NCBI GenBank assembly: GCA_036279355.1 | Contig: DASUJH010000051.1 | Coordinates: 1-64,000 of the forward strand | Direction of reading: 5' to 3' | DNA: 64,000 bases | Source: Gemmatimonadales bacterium | GTDB taxonomy: Bacteria; Gemmatimonadota; Gemmatimonadetes; Gemmatimonadales; GWC2-71-9 | In this document: one piece after another, positions 26,021 through 34,641 of the stretch | Position numbering within the stretch: the first letter of the stretch is position 1 | Layout of the letters: each line of letters opens with the position of its first letter | The notes under the pieces: model-generated | What the model was told of the DNA's origin: nothing | Seen by the model: only the letters and a program-made list of their open reading frames with translations | Databases searched by the model: none | Made by a program: the position numbers and the translations under genes

Positions 26021-27147
26021 AGATCCTGCTCGTCAACTGGCAGGATCCGGAGAACCCGCACGCGGGCGGCGCCGAGCAACATCTGTTCGAGACCTTCGGC
26101 CGGCTCGCGGCGCGTGGCCATCAGGTACGACTCGTCTGCTCGGGCTGGCCGGGGGCGGCGCCGCGCGCCCTGATCCAGGGCATCGAGATCGAGCGGATCG
26201 CTGGCCGTCAGACTTTCGCGCTCGCGGGGCGCGGCGCCGTACGGCGCGCGCTCCGGGCGGCGCGGCCGGACGTGCTGGTCGAAGACGTAAACAAGCTGCC
26301 GCTCTTTACGCCCACGCTCACCGACATACCGGTGCTGGCCATGGTGCCGCATCTCTTCGGCGAGACCGCGTTCTCCGAGGCGTCGTGGCCCGCGGCCGCG
26401 ATCGTCTGGCTCGCGGAGCGGCCGCTCGCACGCCGCTACCGGCGCGCGTGGTTCCAGGCAGTGAGCGAGAGCACCCGCGACGACCTCGTGGCGCGCGGCG
26501 TCGCCGCCGAGCGGATTCGGGTCGTGCGGCCCGGAGTCGACAGCGTCCGCTTCACGCCGGAGTCGGACGCCGGACGCGCCGTCGGCGGGCGCACGGCGGC
26601 CCCTTCGTTCGTATATGTTGGAAGGCTGAAGCGGTACAAGGGAGTCGACGTGGCCCTGCGCGCGCTGGCGCTGGCCCGGCGCACCCGACCCGATCTTTCG
26701 CTCGACGTGGCCGGCGCGGGTGACTATCGCGCGGCGCTCGAGCGGCTCGCCGCCGGGCTCGGGCTCGGGTCCGCGGTGCGGTTTCGCGGTTACGTGAGCG
26801 AGGCGGAGAAGATCTCGCTGCTCCGACGCGCGTGGGCCAACGTGTTCGTCTCGCCCAAGGAAGGGTGGGGAATCACGGTGCTCGAGGCCGGCGCCTGCGG
26901 CACGCCGACGCTCGCATCCGACAGTCCGGGACTTCGTGACTCCGTGCGCGCCGGCGAGACAGGGCTGCTGGTGCCCCACGGCGACATCAGTGCGCTCGCC
27001 GGCCGCATGCTGGCGCTCGCCGGCGACGCCGAGCTGGTCGGGCGGCTGGGCGCGGCTGCCCGGAGATACGCCGAGGCGCATACCTGGGGCGCGGCGGCGG
27101 ATGCGACCGAACGGCAGTTGGAGGAGATCTCGAATGGAAGGAGCTGA
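26017..27147 (+). CDS. Glycosyltransferase family 4 (GT-B fold)
   Basis: 376 residues. MKILLVNWQDPENPHAGGAEQHL starts the acceptor domain with the Gly-Gly-Ala-Glu loop. SFVYVGRLKRYKGVDVAL begins the donor domain, and EGWGITVLEAGACGTPTLA is the nucleotide-sugar EX7E motif with both Glu. It probably transfers a sugar from an activated donor to a cell-surface glycan or lipid. No other glycan genes are nearby, so the acceptor is unknown. It starts at a GTG overlapping nusB and lies 2 bases before hpf. Confidence 0.87.
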   Translation: MKILLVNWQDPENPHAGGAEQHLFETFGRLAARGHQVRLVCSGWPGAAPRALIQGIEIERIAGRQTFALAGRGAVRRALRAARPDVLVEDVNKLPLFTPTLTDIPVLAMVPHLFGETAFSEASWPAAAIVWLAERPLARRYRRAWFQAVSESTRDDLVARGVAAERIRVVRPGVDSVRFTPESDAGRAVGGRTAAPSFVYVGRLKRYKGVDVALRALALARRTRPDLSLDVAGAGDYRAALERLAAGLGLGSAVRFRGYVSEAEKISLLRRAWANVFVSPKEGWGITVLEAGACGTPTLASDSPGLRDSVRAGETGLLVPHGDISALAGRMLALAGDAELVGRLGAAARRYAEAHTWGAAADATERQLEEISNGRS

Positions 27148-27149
27148 GC

Positions 27150-27464
27150 ATGCAGACGACCATCACGGCCCGGCACTGCGAGGTGCCCGAGGCGCTCCGC
27201 GCCCGCGCGACCGCCGTGGCTGAACGTTTGGCGGCGCGCGCCCGGCGCCCGCTCGAAGCTGCCGTCGTCTTTGCCGCCGACGGCGCCGTCCGACTGGTAG
27301 AATTGCGATTGCACGATGCGCGGGGAGACTTCCTCGTGGCCCACGGCGAGGCCGGCGACCACCGGACCGCACTCGACCGTGCGGAGGCCAAGCTCCGCCG
27401 GCAAGTGGAGCGAGCCACCGGCCGCCCGCGCCGGATTCACCCGCGACCCGCGCCGCCTGGCTGA
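27150..27464 (+). CDS. hpf: Ribosome hibernation promoting factor, short form
   Basis: 104 residues of the S30AE/HPF fold: QTTITARHCEVPEALRARAT at the start, and VELRLHDARGDFLVAHGEAGDHRTALDRAEAKLRRQ at the end, where the helices and basic patches that bind 16S rRNA sit. It lacks the C-terminal dimerisation domain of long HPF, so ribosome dimers would need another factor. Position just before hprK and the PTS mirrors hpf-hprK-PTS neighbourhoods in other bacteria. The hprK ATG overlaps its stop by one base. Confidence 0.87.
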   Translation: MQTTITARHCEVPEALRARATAVAERLAARARRPLEAAVVFAADGAVRLVELRLHDARGDFLVAHGEAGDHRTALDRAEAKLRRQVERATGRPRRIHPRPAPPG

Positions 27465-28426
27465 TGCTCCGTCTACGCGACTTCCTCACCCGCCGCGGCG
27501 ACCCGCTTCAGCTCGAGGCGCTCACCGGTGAGCTGGGCCTCGATCGCCAACTTCCCGCGGCCGAGGTAGCGAGCCCCGGCCTGGCGCTGGCTGGCTATAC
27601 CGGCCGGTTTGCGCCCCACCGGCTCCACGTACTCGGCGAGACGGAGATTACGTATCTGCGGTCGCTCCCGCCGGATGAGCGGCGCCAGCGCTTGCAGCAG
27701 TTCTTTACCTATGACCTCCCGTGCCTCTTCATCACCAAGGGCCAGGAGGTGCCGCAGGAGCTGCTCGAGCTGGCGAAGGAGCGGAGCGTGCCGGTGCTCC
27801 GGAGCCGACTCAAGACCAACGAGTTCTACCGCCGCATCAAGCCGATCGTAGAAGACGCCTTCGCCCCGCGGACCACGGCGCATGGCTCGCTCGCGGACGT
27901 CTATGGGGTGGGCCTGCTCTTCGTCGGGCGTTCCGGTATCGGCAAGAGCGAGTGCGTGCTCGATCTGGTCGAGCGGGGGCATCGGCTCGTGGCCGACGAT
28001 GTGGTGCAGATCACTCGCCGCGAGAATGACGTGCTGATTGGACGGGGCCACGAGCTGGCGGCGCACCACATGGAGATCCGCGGCATCGGCCTCATCGACA
28101 TCCCCGCGCTCTTCGGCGTGCGGGCGGTGCGCCAGCAGAAGCGGATCGAGGTCGTGGTACAGCTCGAGGACTGGGACACGGCCAAGGACACCGACCGCAC
28201 CGGGCTCGCCCGGGAGGAGGCAGTGATCCTCGAGGTGCCGCTGCCCAAGGTCGTGGTGCCGCTCAATCCCGGGAAAAACATCACCGTGATTTCCGAGGTG
28301 GTGGCGATGATGCACTTGCTGCGCTACTCCGGCGTCGACGTGGCCGCCGCCTTCAACGAGCGCCTCATCAAGCGGATGAAGGAGCAGCGCGGGGTGCGGG
28401 AATACCTGCAGAGTGACTATGAGTGA
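27464..28426 (+). CDS. hprK: HPr kinase/phosphorylase
   Basis: 320 residues, close to the usual length. It phosphorylates and dephosphorylates the regulatory Ser of HPr. The N-terminal domain occupies ~1-130. The P-loop is GRSGIGKS at 155-162 (K161), followed by ADDVVQI. RGIGLIDIPALFGVRAV and NPGKNITVISEVVAMMHLLR are the C-terminal signature regions. HPr in this cluster has the matching Ser (S50), so the regulatory pair is complete. In diderms without CcpA the output is usually control of PTS activity or of other partners rather than classical catabolite repression. Confidence 0.95.
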   Translation: MLRLRDFLTRRGDPLQLEALTGELGLDRQLPAAEVASPGLALAGYTGRFAPHRLHVLGETEITYLRSLPPDERRQRLQQFFTYDLPCLFITKGQEVPQELLELAKERSVPVLRSRLKTNEFYRRIKPIVEDAFAPRTTAHGSLADVYGVGLLFVGRSGIGKSECVLDLVERGHRLVADDVVQITRRENDVLIGRGHELAAHHMEIRGIGLIDIPALFGVRAVRQQKRIEVVVQLEDWDTAKDTDRTGLAREEAVILEVPLPKVVVPLNPGKNITVISEVVAMMHLLRYSGVDVAAAFNERLIKRMKEQRGVREYLQSDYE

Positions 28427-28832
28427 GGCGAGCGGGGCCATGCCGGCGCCCGGGGCGTCGAGCGGCGAGCTGCAGGGCGTCGTGGTCTGCCACGGCGCGC
28501 TGGCGGGGGCGCTCGTCGAGGCGGCCGAGTCGATCAGCGGCGTGTCCGGCGTGCTGGTGCCGGTCACCAACACGGGGTGCGACCGCGGCACGCTGGAGCA
28601 GCGCATCGTGGCGGCCGTCGGCGGCCGGCCAACGGTCGTGTTCGTTGACATGGCGAGCGGGTCGTGCCTCGTGGCGACACTTGCCCGGCTCCGGAGCGAG
28701 CTCGACGTGAAGGTCGTCACCGGGGTGAATCTCGCCATGCTGGTCGATTTCGTCTTTCACCTGGGCCAGTCGCCCGGCGAGGCGGCCTGCCGGGCGGCCG
28801 CCGCGGGCGGTAAGGCCATCCGGGTGCCGTGA
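28419..28832 (+). CDS. PTS mannose-family EIIA component
   Basis: 137 residues from the ATG at 28419, which overlaps the end of hprK by 8 bases. A GTG two codons upstream is also possible. The catalytic His is H25 in VVVCHGALAGALVEAAE, followed by GVSGVLVPVTN and VVFVDMASGSCLVA, as in the EIIA-Man fold. It would receive phosphate from HPr and pass it to the EIIB encoded next. It is a stand-alone EIIA, not fused to EIIB as in E. coli ManX. Confidence 0.88.
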   Translation: MSEASGAMPAPGASSGELQGVVVCHGALAGALVEAAESISGVSGVLVPVTNTGCDRGTLEQRIVAAVGGRPTVVFVDMASGSCLVATLARLRSELDVKVVTGVNLAMLVDFVFHLGQSPGEAACRAAAAGGKAIRVP

Positions 28833-29308
28833 TGCCGATCCTGCTCTACCGCATCGACGACCGGCTGATCCACGGGCAGGTGGTCGTGGGCTGGGGCGGT
28901 CGGCTCGCCATCGACGTCGTGGTCCTGGTGGACGACGCCGTCGCGGGGAGCCCGTGGGAGCAGGATCTCTATCGGATGGCGGCGCCGCCGGACCTCGAGC
29001 TTCGCTTTGCGACCGTGGCGGAGGCCGCGCCGGCGCTCGCCACGTGGCAAGCCGACTCGCGCCGTACGCTCGTGCTCACCGGCGACATCGCGACCATGTC
29101 GGCGCTGCGCGAGGCCGCGCCGGGCGGGATTGACGCGATCAATGTGGGGGGCATTCACCACCGGCCCGGCCGGCGGCAGCGGCTGCCGTACGTCTATCTC
29201 ACCGATGACGAGTTCGCCGCACTCCGGCGGATGGAAGCGGCCGGGGCCAAGGTCACGGCGCAGGACGTGCCCACGGCGGTCAAGGTGCCGCTCAAGGCGC
29301 TCGCATGA
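28832..29308 (+). CDS. PTS mannose/sorbose-family EIIB component
   Basis: 158 residues. The phosphorylated His is H14 in RIDDRLIHGQVVVGWGG, the invariant EIIB-Man/Sor start. VDAINVGGIHHRPG-type sequence (AINVGGIHHRPGRRQRLPYV) and YLTDDEFAALRRMEAAGA are also family-typical. It passes phosphate from EIIA to the incoming sugar. Its ATG overlaps the EIIA stop by one base; 24 bases separate it from EIIC. Confidence 0.92.
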   Translation: MPILLYRIDDRLIHGQVVVGWGGRLAIDVVVLVDDAVAGSPWEQDLYRMAAPPDLELRFATVAEAAPALATWQADSRRTLVLTGDIATMSALREAAPGGIDAINVGGIHHRPGRRQRLPYVYLTDDEFAALRRMEAAGAKVTAQDVPTAVKVPLKALA

Positions 29309-29332
29309 GCGGACTGGCACGAGTGCGCTAGC

Positions 29333-30013
29333 ATGATCGGCGCCGATCCTCTCGCGCTCATCGCATTGCTCGTGTGGGGCACGCTCGTGGGCCTCGACCT
29401 CGTGAGCGTCGGCCAGACTATGATCGCGCGGCCGCTCGTGGCCGGCACCGTGACCGGCGTGATTCTGGGCGACATCGGGGCCGGACTCCGCGTGGGGGTG
29501 CTGCTCGAGCTCTTCGCGCTCGACGTGTTGCCGGTGGGCGCGGCGCGTTATCCGGACTATGGGCCCGCGACCATCGCGGGCGTCGCGGTCGCCGCGGGCG
29601 CGCCGTGGGAGCTGAGCCTGGGCCTCGCCGGGACGGTGGGACTCATCATCGCCGTGATCGGTGGCTGGAGCCTCCAAGCGCTCCGCGGGATGAACGCCGC
29701 CGCGGTGCAGCGACATGCGGCGGCGCTCGCGGCCGGGGAGGAGCGCGCCATTCTCCGGGTGCAGTACGGCGGCGTGGCGCGGGACGCCGCGAGAAGCGCG
29801 CTGCTCACGGCGCTCGGGCTCGCCGCCGCCTGGGTCGCCGCCACGTTCGGCCGGCTCGACCGCCGCACGGCGGTGGCACTGAGTCTGACACTCGTCGGGG
29901 TCGGCCTCGCCGCCGCGCTCGGCGGCGCGCTCCGGAACGCGGGGCATGGCAACCGGCTCCGCTGGCTCGCCGCCGGAATCGTGGTTGGCTTGGCACTCGC
30001 GGTGCTCATATGA
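29333..30013 (+). CDS. PTS mannose-family EIIC membrane component
   Basis: 226 residues, somewhat shorter than typical EIIC-Man (~250-265). It is a multi-helix protein with DLVSVGQTMIARPLVAGTVT, GVILGDIGAGLRVGVLLELF and LPVGAARYPDYGPATIAG, the conserved channel region. Together with EIID it would form the sugar-translocating membrane complex. The substrate cannot be read from sequence. The EIID start overlaps its stop by 4 bases. Confidence 0.87.
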   Translation: MIGADPLALIALLVWGTLVGLDLVSVGQTMIARPLVAGTVTGVILGDIGAGLRVGVLLELFALDVLPVGAARYPDYGPATIAGVAVAAGAPWELSLGLAGTVGLIIAVIGGWSLQALRGMNAAAVQRHAAALAAGEERAILRVQYGGVARDAARSALLTALGLAAAWVAATFGRLDRRTAVALSLTLVGVGLAAALGGALRNAGHGNRLRWLAAGIVVGLALAVLI

Positions 30014-30744
30014 CCGGCGCCCGGCACGCGCTGCTCCGACTCTTCGCGGTGCAGGGGAGCTGGAACTACGAGCGGATGCTCGGGGTAGGCCTGGGCTACG
30101 CGGCGGAGCCGCTGCTCGAGGATCTCAAAGCCACCGACCCGGCGCGCTACCCGGGCGCCGTGAGCCGCTCGGCGGAGTTCTTCAACTGCAACCCGAACCT
30201 GGCGGGGCTCGCGCTCGGCGCGCTGGTCCGCGCCGAGTACGACGCGGCGCCGCCGGCCCAGATCAGCCGCCTTCGCACCGCGCTCTGCGGCCCGCTCGGC
30301 GCGCTCGGCGATCAGCTATTCTGGGCGGGGCTGCTGCCGGCGCTCATCGCCGCTGCGCTGGGCGCGCTCGCACTCGGCGCCGGCTGGTGGGCCGTCGTGG
30401 CCTTCTTTCTTGTGTACAACGCGGTGCGGTGGCGCACCGCGGTATGGGCGCTCCAGACCGGCCTCTCGGCCGGCATGAACGTCGGCGCGGCAATCGGCCG
30501 CTCGTGGATTCCCCGGGTCGTGGCCCGGGTCGGGCCCGCGGCCGGCTTCGCCGTGGGGCTCGCGCTGCCGCTGGTCGCCGCGTGGTTTCTCGAGCACTAC
30601 CGGCCCACCGCCGCACTTGCGGCGCTCGGGCTCACGGCGGGCGCGGTGGCCGGCGCGCGCTGGCTCGGGCCGCGCGTCACGGCCATCCGGATTGCGCTCG
30701 TGACGGTCGCTCTCACGCTGCTGTTCCGGCTCGTGTTCCCGTGA
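30010..30744 (+). CDS. PTS mannose-family EIID membrane component
   Basis: 244 residues, shorter than the usual ~270-300. QGSWNYERMLGVGLGYAAEP opens it, and RSAEFFNCNPNLAGLALGAL is the family core (FFN-x-x-P). ALCGPLGALGDQLFWAGLLP is the conserved GPlaGiGD loop, and C-terminal helices follow. EIID is unique to the mannose family and forms the membrane complex with EIIC. The HPr start overlaps its stop by 4 bases. Confidence 0.9.
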   Translation: MTGARHALLRLFAVQGSWNYERMLGVGLGYAAEPLLEDLKATDPARYPGAVSRSAEFFNCNPNLAGLALGALVRAEYDAAPPAQISRLRTALCGPLGALGDQLFWAGLLPALIAAALGALALGAGWWAVVAFFLVYNAVRWRTAVWALQTGLSAGMNVGAAIGRSWIPRVVARVGPAAGFAVGLALPLVAAWFLEHYRPTAALAALGLTAGAVAGARWLGPRVTAIRIALVTVALTLLFRLVFP

Positions 30745-31019
30745 CGACGCCGATCACGGAGCGGCAGGCAACGATCGTGAACCCGCTCGGGCTGCACGCG
30801 CGGCCCGCGGCGCAGTTGGTGCGGCTCGCCAGCACGTTCGACGCCGACATCCTCATCTGCAAGGACGGGCTCGAGGTGAACGCCAAGAGTATCATGGGCG
30901 TGATGATGCTCGCCGCCGAATGCGGCAGCGCGATCGTCATCCGCGCGAACGGCCCGGACGCGGACCGGGCGGTGCAGGCGCTGGCCGAGCTGGTGGCGGC
31001 CGGATTCGGGGAGATGTGA
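30741..31019 (+). CDS. ptsH: Phosphocarrier protein HPr
   Basis: 92 residues. The catalytic His is H19 in NPLGLHARPAAQLV. The regulatory Ser is S50 in NAKSIMGVMMLAA, which matches the HprK recognition site. HPr takes phosphate from EI and gives it to EIIA. Starts at a GTG that overlaps EIID; ptsI overlaps its stop by 4 bases. Order EIIA-EIIB-EIIC-EIID-HPr-EI in a single run makes this a self-contained phosphorelay. Confidence 0.95.
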   Translation: MTTPITERQATIVNPLGLHARPAAQLVRLASTFDADILICKDGLEVNAKSIMGVMMLAAECGSAIVIRANGPDADRAVQALAELVAAGFGEM

Positions 31020-32839
31020 GCGCGGCGCGGGTCGTCCGGGGCGTCGGCGTTTCGCCGGGCGTGGCGTGCGCGCCCGCGCTCATCGTGCGCCTCGACCTTC
31101 CCTCCATCCCGGACCGCACTGTCCCGCCCGAGCAGGTGGACACCGAGATCAGGCGATTGCGCCAGGCCGTCGCCGCGGTCGTAGCCGGCCTGGAGGAGTT
31201 GGGCCAGCGGGTCCTGCAGCGCGCCGGCCCCGAGGAGGCCCGGATCTTCGACGCGCAGATCGAGATGGCGAAGGACCCGGAGTTTCTCGCGTCGGTCGAA
31301 CAACTCATCCGCAACAACCGGCTGAGCGCCGAGAGCGCGTACGAGTTCAAGGCGCTCGAGGTGCGCGACGCCTGGTCCAACGCCACCAGCGCGCGCCTGC
31401 GCGACCGACTCGCCGACGTGAACGGCATCCAGCGCCGGATGCTGCTCCGCCTCACCGGCGCCGCCGACACCGAGATGGGGGACGTCGCCTCCGACGAGCA
31501 GGTCATCATCGTGGCGCGCGAGCTTGCCCCGGGGCTTACGGTCCAGCTCGACCGCGACCACGTCGTGGGTCTCGTGAGCGAAGAGGGCACGCGCACCTCT
31601 CACGCCGCCATCCTCGCGCACTCGCTCGGCATCCCCGCGGTGATGGGTGCGGTCGGCGCGCTGGCCCGGATTCCGAACGGCGCCGTCGTGCTGCTCGACG
31701 GGCAGGCCGGCACCATCACCGTCGATCCCACCGTCGGCGAGCTGGAGGACGTCCGCACCCAGGTGAGCCGGCGGCACCGGCTCGAGCTCGAGCTCGAGAG
31801 CGTGGCCGACAAGGCCGCCGTGACGCCCGAGGGGCGCCGCGTCATGCTCATGGGCAACATCGATCTGCCCGAGGAAATCGAGGCGGCTGTGCGCTTCGGG
31901 GCCGAAGGGGTCGGACTTCTCCGCACCGAGTTCCTGCTCACCGGCCGCACCAGCCTGCCCACCGAAGCCGAGCAGACCGAGTACTACCGGCGCGTGGCGC
32001 TCGCGTTCCGCGGGCGGCCGGTCATCCTGCGCTCGTTCGATCTCGGCGGCGACAAGTTCCCGGCATCGTTCCAGGCGCCCCAGGAGGCCAATCCGTTTCT
32101 CGGCTGGCGCTCGATCCGCGTCTGCCTCGACCAGCCCGAGATCTTTCGCCCCCAGCTCCGCGCCGTGCTCCGCGCCGCCGCGGACGGCGACGTGCAGCTC
32201 ATGCTCCCGCTCGTCACCCGCTACGAGGAGATCGTCGAGACCCGCGAGCTGCTCGCCGAGGAGGCGGCCGCGCTCCGCGCCGCGGGCGTGCGGGCGGCGG
32301 CCGCGGTTCCGGTGGGCGTCATGATCGAAACGCCGGCGGCCGTGGTGGTTGCCGACCGGCTCGCCGAGGTGAGCGCCTTCTTCAGCATCGGCAGCAACGA
32401 CCTCACGCAGTACACCCTTGCGGTGGACCGCGGCAACGCGCGCCTCGCGCACCGCTTCACCCCGTTTCATCCGGCGGTCGTGCGGCAGTTGCACGCGGTG
32501 CTCGAGTGCGGGCGCGCGGCGGGGCTTCCGGTGAGCATCTGCGGCGAAATGGCCTCCGATCCGCTCGCCGTGGTGCTGCTCGTCGGGCTCGGATACGATC
32601 GCCTGAGTGTGGCGCCGCCGTCGATACCGCTGGTCAAGTGGGTCATCCGCACGGTGCCCGAAGCCGCCGCGCGCCGCGCCGCCGACGCCGCACTGGCCGC
32701 GCCCACCGGCGACGCGGTGCTGAACGCGATCCGCGATGCCGTGCACGAGCACGTTGATCTCCGTCTGCTCGATCCCGCGGCGGCGTTGCCGCGCCGCGCA
32801 GGCGTCGCTACCTTGCCCCCCGGCCACGCCCCGGGCTGA
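31016..32839 (+). CDS. ptsI: PTS enzyme I (phosphoenolpyruvate-protein phosphotransferase)
   Basis: 607 residues, slightly longer than the ~575 norm. The N-terminal half has the phospho-His at H196 in [21 protein letters not shown]. The PEP-binding half has [50 protein letters not shown] and [10 protein letters not shown]. It transfers phosphate from PEP to HPr. The final ~30 residues are a Pro/Ala-rich tail. GTG start. metK follows after 43 bases without an obvious terminator. Confidence 0.95.
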   Translation: MSAARVVRGVGVSPGVACAPALIVRLDLPSIPDRTVPPEQVDTEIRRLRQAVAAVVAGLEELGQRVLQRAGPEEARIFDAQIEMAKDPEFLASVEQLIRNNRLSAESAYEFKALEVRDAWSNATSARLRDRLADVNGIQRRMLLRLTGAADTEMGDVASDEQVIIVARELAPGLTVQLDRDHVVGLVSEEGTRTSHAAILAHSLGIPAVMGAVGALARIPNGAVVLLDGQAGTITVDPTVGELEDVRTQVSRRHRLELELESVADKAAVTPEGRRVMLMGNIDLPEEIEAAVRFGAEGVGLLRTEFLLTGRTSLPTEAEQTEYYRRVALAFRGRPVILRSFDLGGDKFPASFQAPQEANPFLGWRSIRVCLDQPEIFRPQLRAVLRAAADGDVQLMLPLVTRYEEIVETRELLAEEAAALRAAGVRAAAAVPVGVMIETPAAVVVADRLAEVSAFFSIGSNDLTQYTLAVDRGNARLAHRFTPFHPAVVRQLHAVLECGRAAGLPVSICGEMASDPLAVVLLVGLGYDRLSVAPPSIPLVKWVIRTVPEAAARRAADAALAAPTGDAVLNAIRDAVHEHVDLRLLDPAAALPRRAGVATLPPGHAPG

Positions 32840-32882
32840 CCGGACTGCCCGTCGACGACTTTCACCTCCGAGAATTCACGCT

Positions 32883-34106
32883 ATGGCGCGCTCCGAGCGA
32901 CATGTGTTCACCTCCGAATCGGTGACCGAGGGCCACCCCGACAAGGTGGCCGACCAGATCTCCGATGCGGTGCTGGATGCGATCCTCTTCAGAGACCCGA
33001 ACGGGCGGGTGGCGTGCGAGACGCTCGTGACCACCGGCATGGCCGTCGTCGCCGGGGAGATCACCACATCGACGTACGTGCACATTCCCGACGTCGTGCG
33101 CCGGACCGTCGAGCGTATCGGCTATACCGACGCCTCGTACGGCTTCGACTGCCGCACCTGCGCGGTGCTCGCCTCGATCGATCGCCAGTCGCCCGATATC
33201 GCGATGGGTGTGAACGCGAGCCGTGGGCACGACCAGGGCGCCGGCGACCAAGGCATGATGTTCGGCTACGCAACCGCCGAATCCCGCGAGCGCATGCCGC
33301 TCCCCATCGTGCTCGCCCACCGCATGACCGAGCGCCTCGCCGCGGTCCGCAAGGGGCTCAACGGTGTCGGGCCGGTCGACTGGCTCCGGCCCGACGGCAA
33401 GAGCCAGGTCTCCGTGGAGTACGAAGGTGATCGTCCCGTCGCGGTGCGCACCGTGGTGATCTCCACCCAGCACGCCGAGCGGGTGAACGGGCGCGAGCTG
33501 AGCCAGAACACGATCCGCGATCTCGTGGTGCGCGAGGTGATCCGGCCGGTCCTTGAGAAGCACGGGTTCGAGGGGCGCCGGGTGAACTATCTCGTCAATC
33601 CCACCGGGCGCTTCGTGGTCGGCGGCCCGCACGGTGACGCCGGCCTCACCGGACGCAAGATCATCGTCGACACCTACGGCGGCATGGCCCGCCACGGCGG
33701 CGGCGCGTTCAGCGGCAAGGATCCCTCCAAGGTGGACCGCTCGGCCGCCTACGCGCTGCGCTGGGTGGCCAAGAACATCGTGGAGGCCAAGCTCGCGCGC
33801 CGCGTCGAGGTGCAGGCCGCGTACGCCATCGGGGTGGCCGAGCCGGTGTCGGTCATGGTGGACACCTTCGGCACCGGCGTCCTGCCGGACCGCCGGCTCG
33901 AGCAGATCGTGCGAGAGGTCTTCGATCTTACCCCCCGCGGAATCATTGACACGCTCAAGCTCAAGCGGCCTATTTTCAGTCAGACGGCGACCTACGGACA
34001 CTTCGGCCGCAAACCCAAGGTGGTGCGGTACGGCGACCGCAAGGTGGAGCTGTTCACCTGGGAGCGGACCGATCGCGTGAAAGCGCTGCAGTCGGCCGCC
34101 CGCTGA
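32883..34106 (+). CDS. metK: S-adenosylmethionine synthetase
   Basis: 407 residues. It makes S-adenosylmethionine from methionine and [23 protein letters not shown] is the universal start, and [13 protein letters not shown] the ATP-binding motif. [18 protein letters not shown] is the P-loop-like segment. The ATG at 32883 gives the family N-terminus. No SAM riboswitch can be fitted in the 43-base gap. SAM supply relates loosely to MiaB here; placement after the PTS operon looks incidental. Confidence 0.96.
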   Translation: MARSERHVFTSESVTEGHPDKVADQISDAVLDAILFRDPNGRVACETLVTTGMAVVAGEITTSTYVHIPDVVRRTVERIGYTDASYGFDCRTCAVLASIDRQSPDIAMGVNASRGHDQGAGDQGMMFGYATAESRERMPLPIVLAHRMTERLAAVRKGLNGVGPVDWLRPDGKSQVSVEYEGDRPVAVRTVVISTQHAERVNGRELSQNTIRDLVVREVIRPVLEKHGFEGRRVNYLVNPTGRFVVGGPHGDAGLTGRKIIVDTYGGMARHGGGAFSGKDPSKVDRSAAYALRWVAKNIVEAKLARRVEVQAAYAIGVAEPVSVMVDTFGTGVLPDRRLEQIVREVFDLTPRGIIDTLKLKRPIFSQTATYGHFGRKPKVVRYGDRKVELFTWERTDRVKALQSAAR

Positions 34107-34148
34107 CGCGTCGGCCTCGCGGCCGGCGGACGACTGGACCACGGACGA

Positions 34149-34640
34149 ATGATTGAAGTTACCGTAGCGCACCTGGGACTCGACCGGACCACCAACACGC
34201 CGGTCGTGATCCTGCGCGAAAAGGACGGCTCGCGCGTACTGCCGATCTGGATCGGCCCCGCCGAGGCCAGCGCGATCGCGATGGAGCTGCAGGGAATGAA
34301 GGCGCAGCGCCCGCTCACCCACGATCTGCTCAAGCAGGTGATCGTGAGCCTGGGCGGCGATCTCCGCCGCGTCATCATCAGTGCGGTCAAGGAAAACACC
34401 TACTTCGCCGAGCTGCTCATCCGGCGCGACGACCATGTGTACCAGGTCGACGCGCGGCCGTCGGATAGCATTGCGCTCGCGCTGAGACTCCGTGCTCCGA
34501 TCTTTACCAGCGATCAATTGCTGGATCAGAGTGGCGTCGAGACCGATGAGCCTGCCCCCGACCCGTCGCTCGAGGCGGATAAGCTGAAACACTACCTGGA
34601 GAAGATGGATCCGCAGGATTTCGGAAGATTTCAGCCCTAA
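34149..34640 (+). CDS. Bifunctional nuclease family (DUF151) protein
   Basis: 163 residues. The core fits the BFN/DUF151 family: VVILREKDGSRVLPIWIGPAEASAIA with the IWIG-x-x-EA motif, RPLTHDLL, and VDARPSDSIALALRLRAPIF. The first described member (Arabidopsis) acts on RNA and DNA, but the biochemical role in bacteria is little known. The C-terminus is acidic. A large 9-bp repeat array starts about 25 bases after its stop and lies within the next gene. Confidence 0.88.
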   Translation: MIEVTVAHLGLDRTTNTPVVILREKDGSRVLPIWIGPAEASAIAMELQGMKAQRPLTHDLLKQVIVSLGGDLRRVIISAVKENTYFAELLIRRDDHVYQVDARPSDSIALALRLRAPIFTSDQLLDQSGVETDEPAPDPSLEADKLKHYLEKMDPQDFGRFQP

Positions 34641-34641
34641 A

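Noticed and set aside
30713-32827. 704-codon open frame on the minus strand
   Set aside because: Antisense to HPr and ptsI; no conserved motif.
32840-32882. Possible SAM riboswitch before metK
   Set aside because: The gap is 43 bases, too short, and the conserved blocks are missing.
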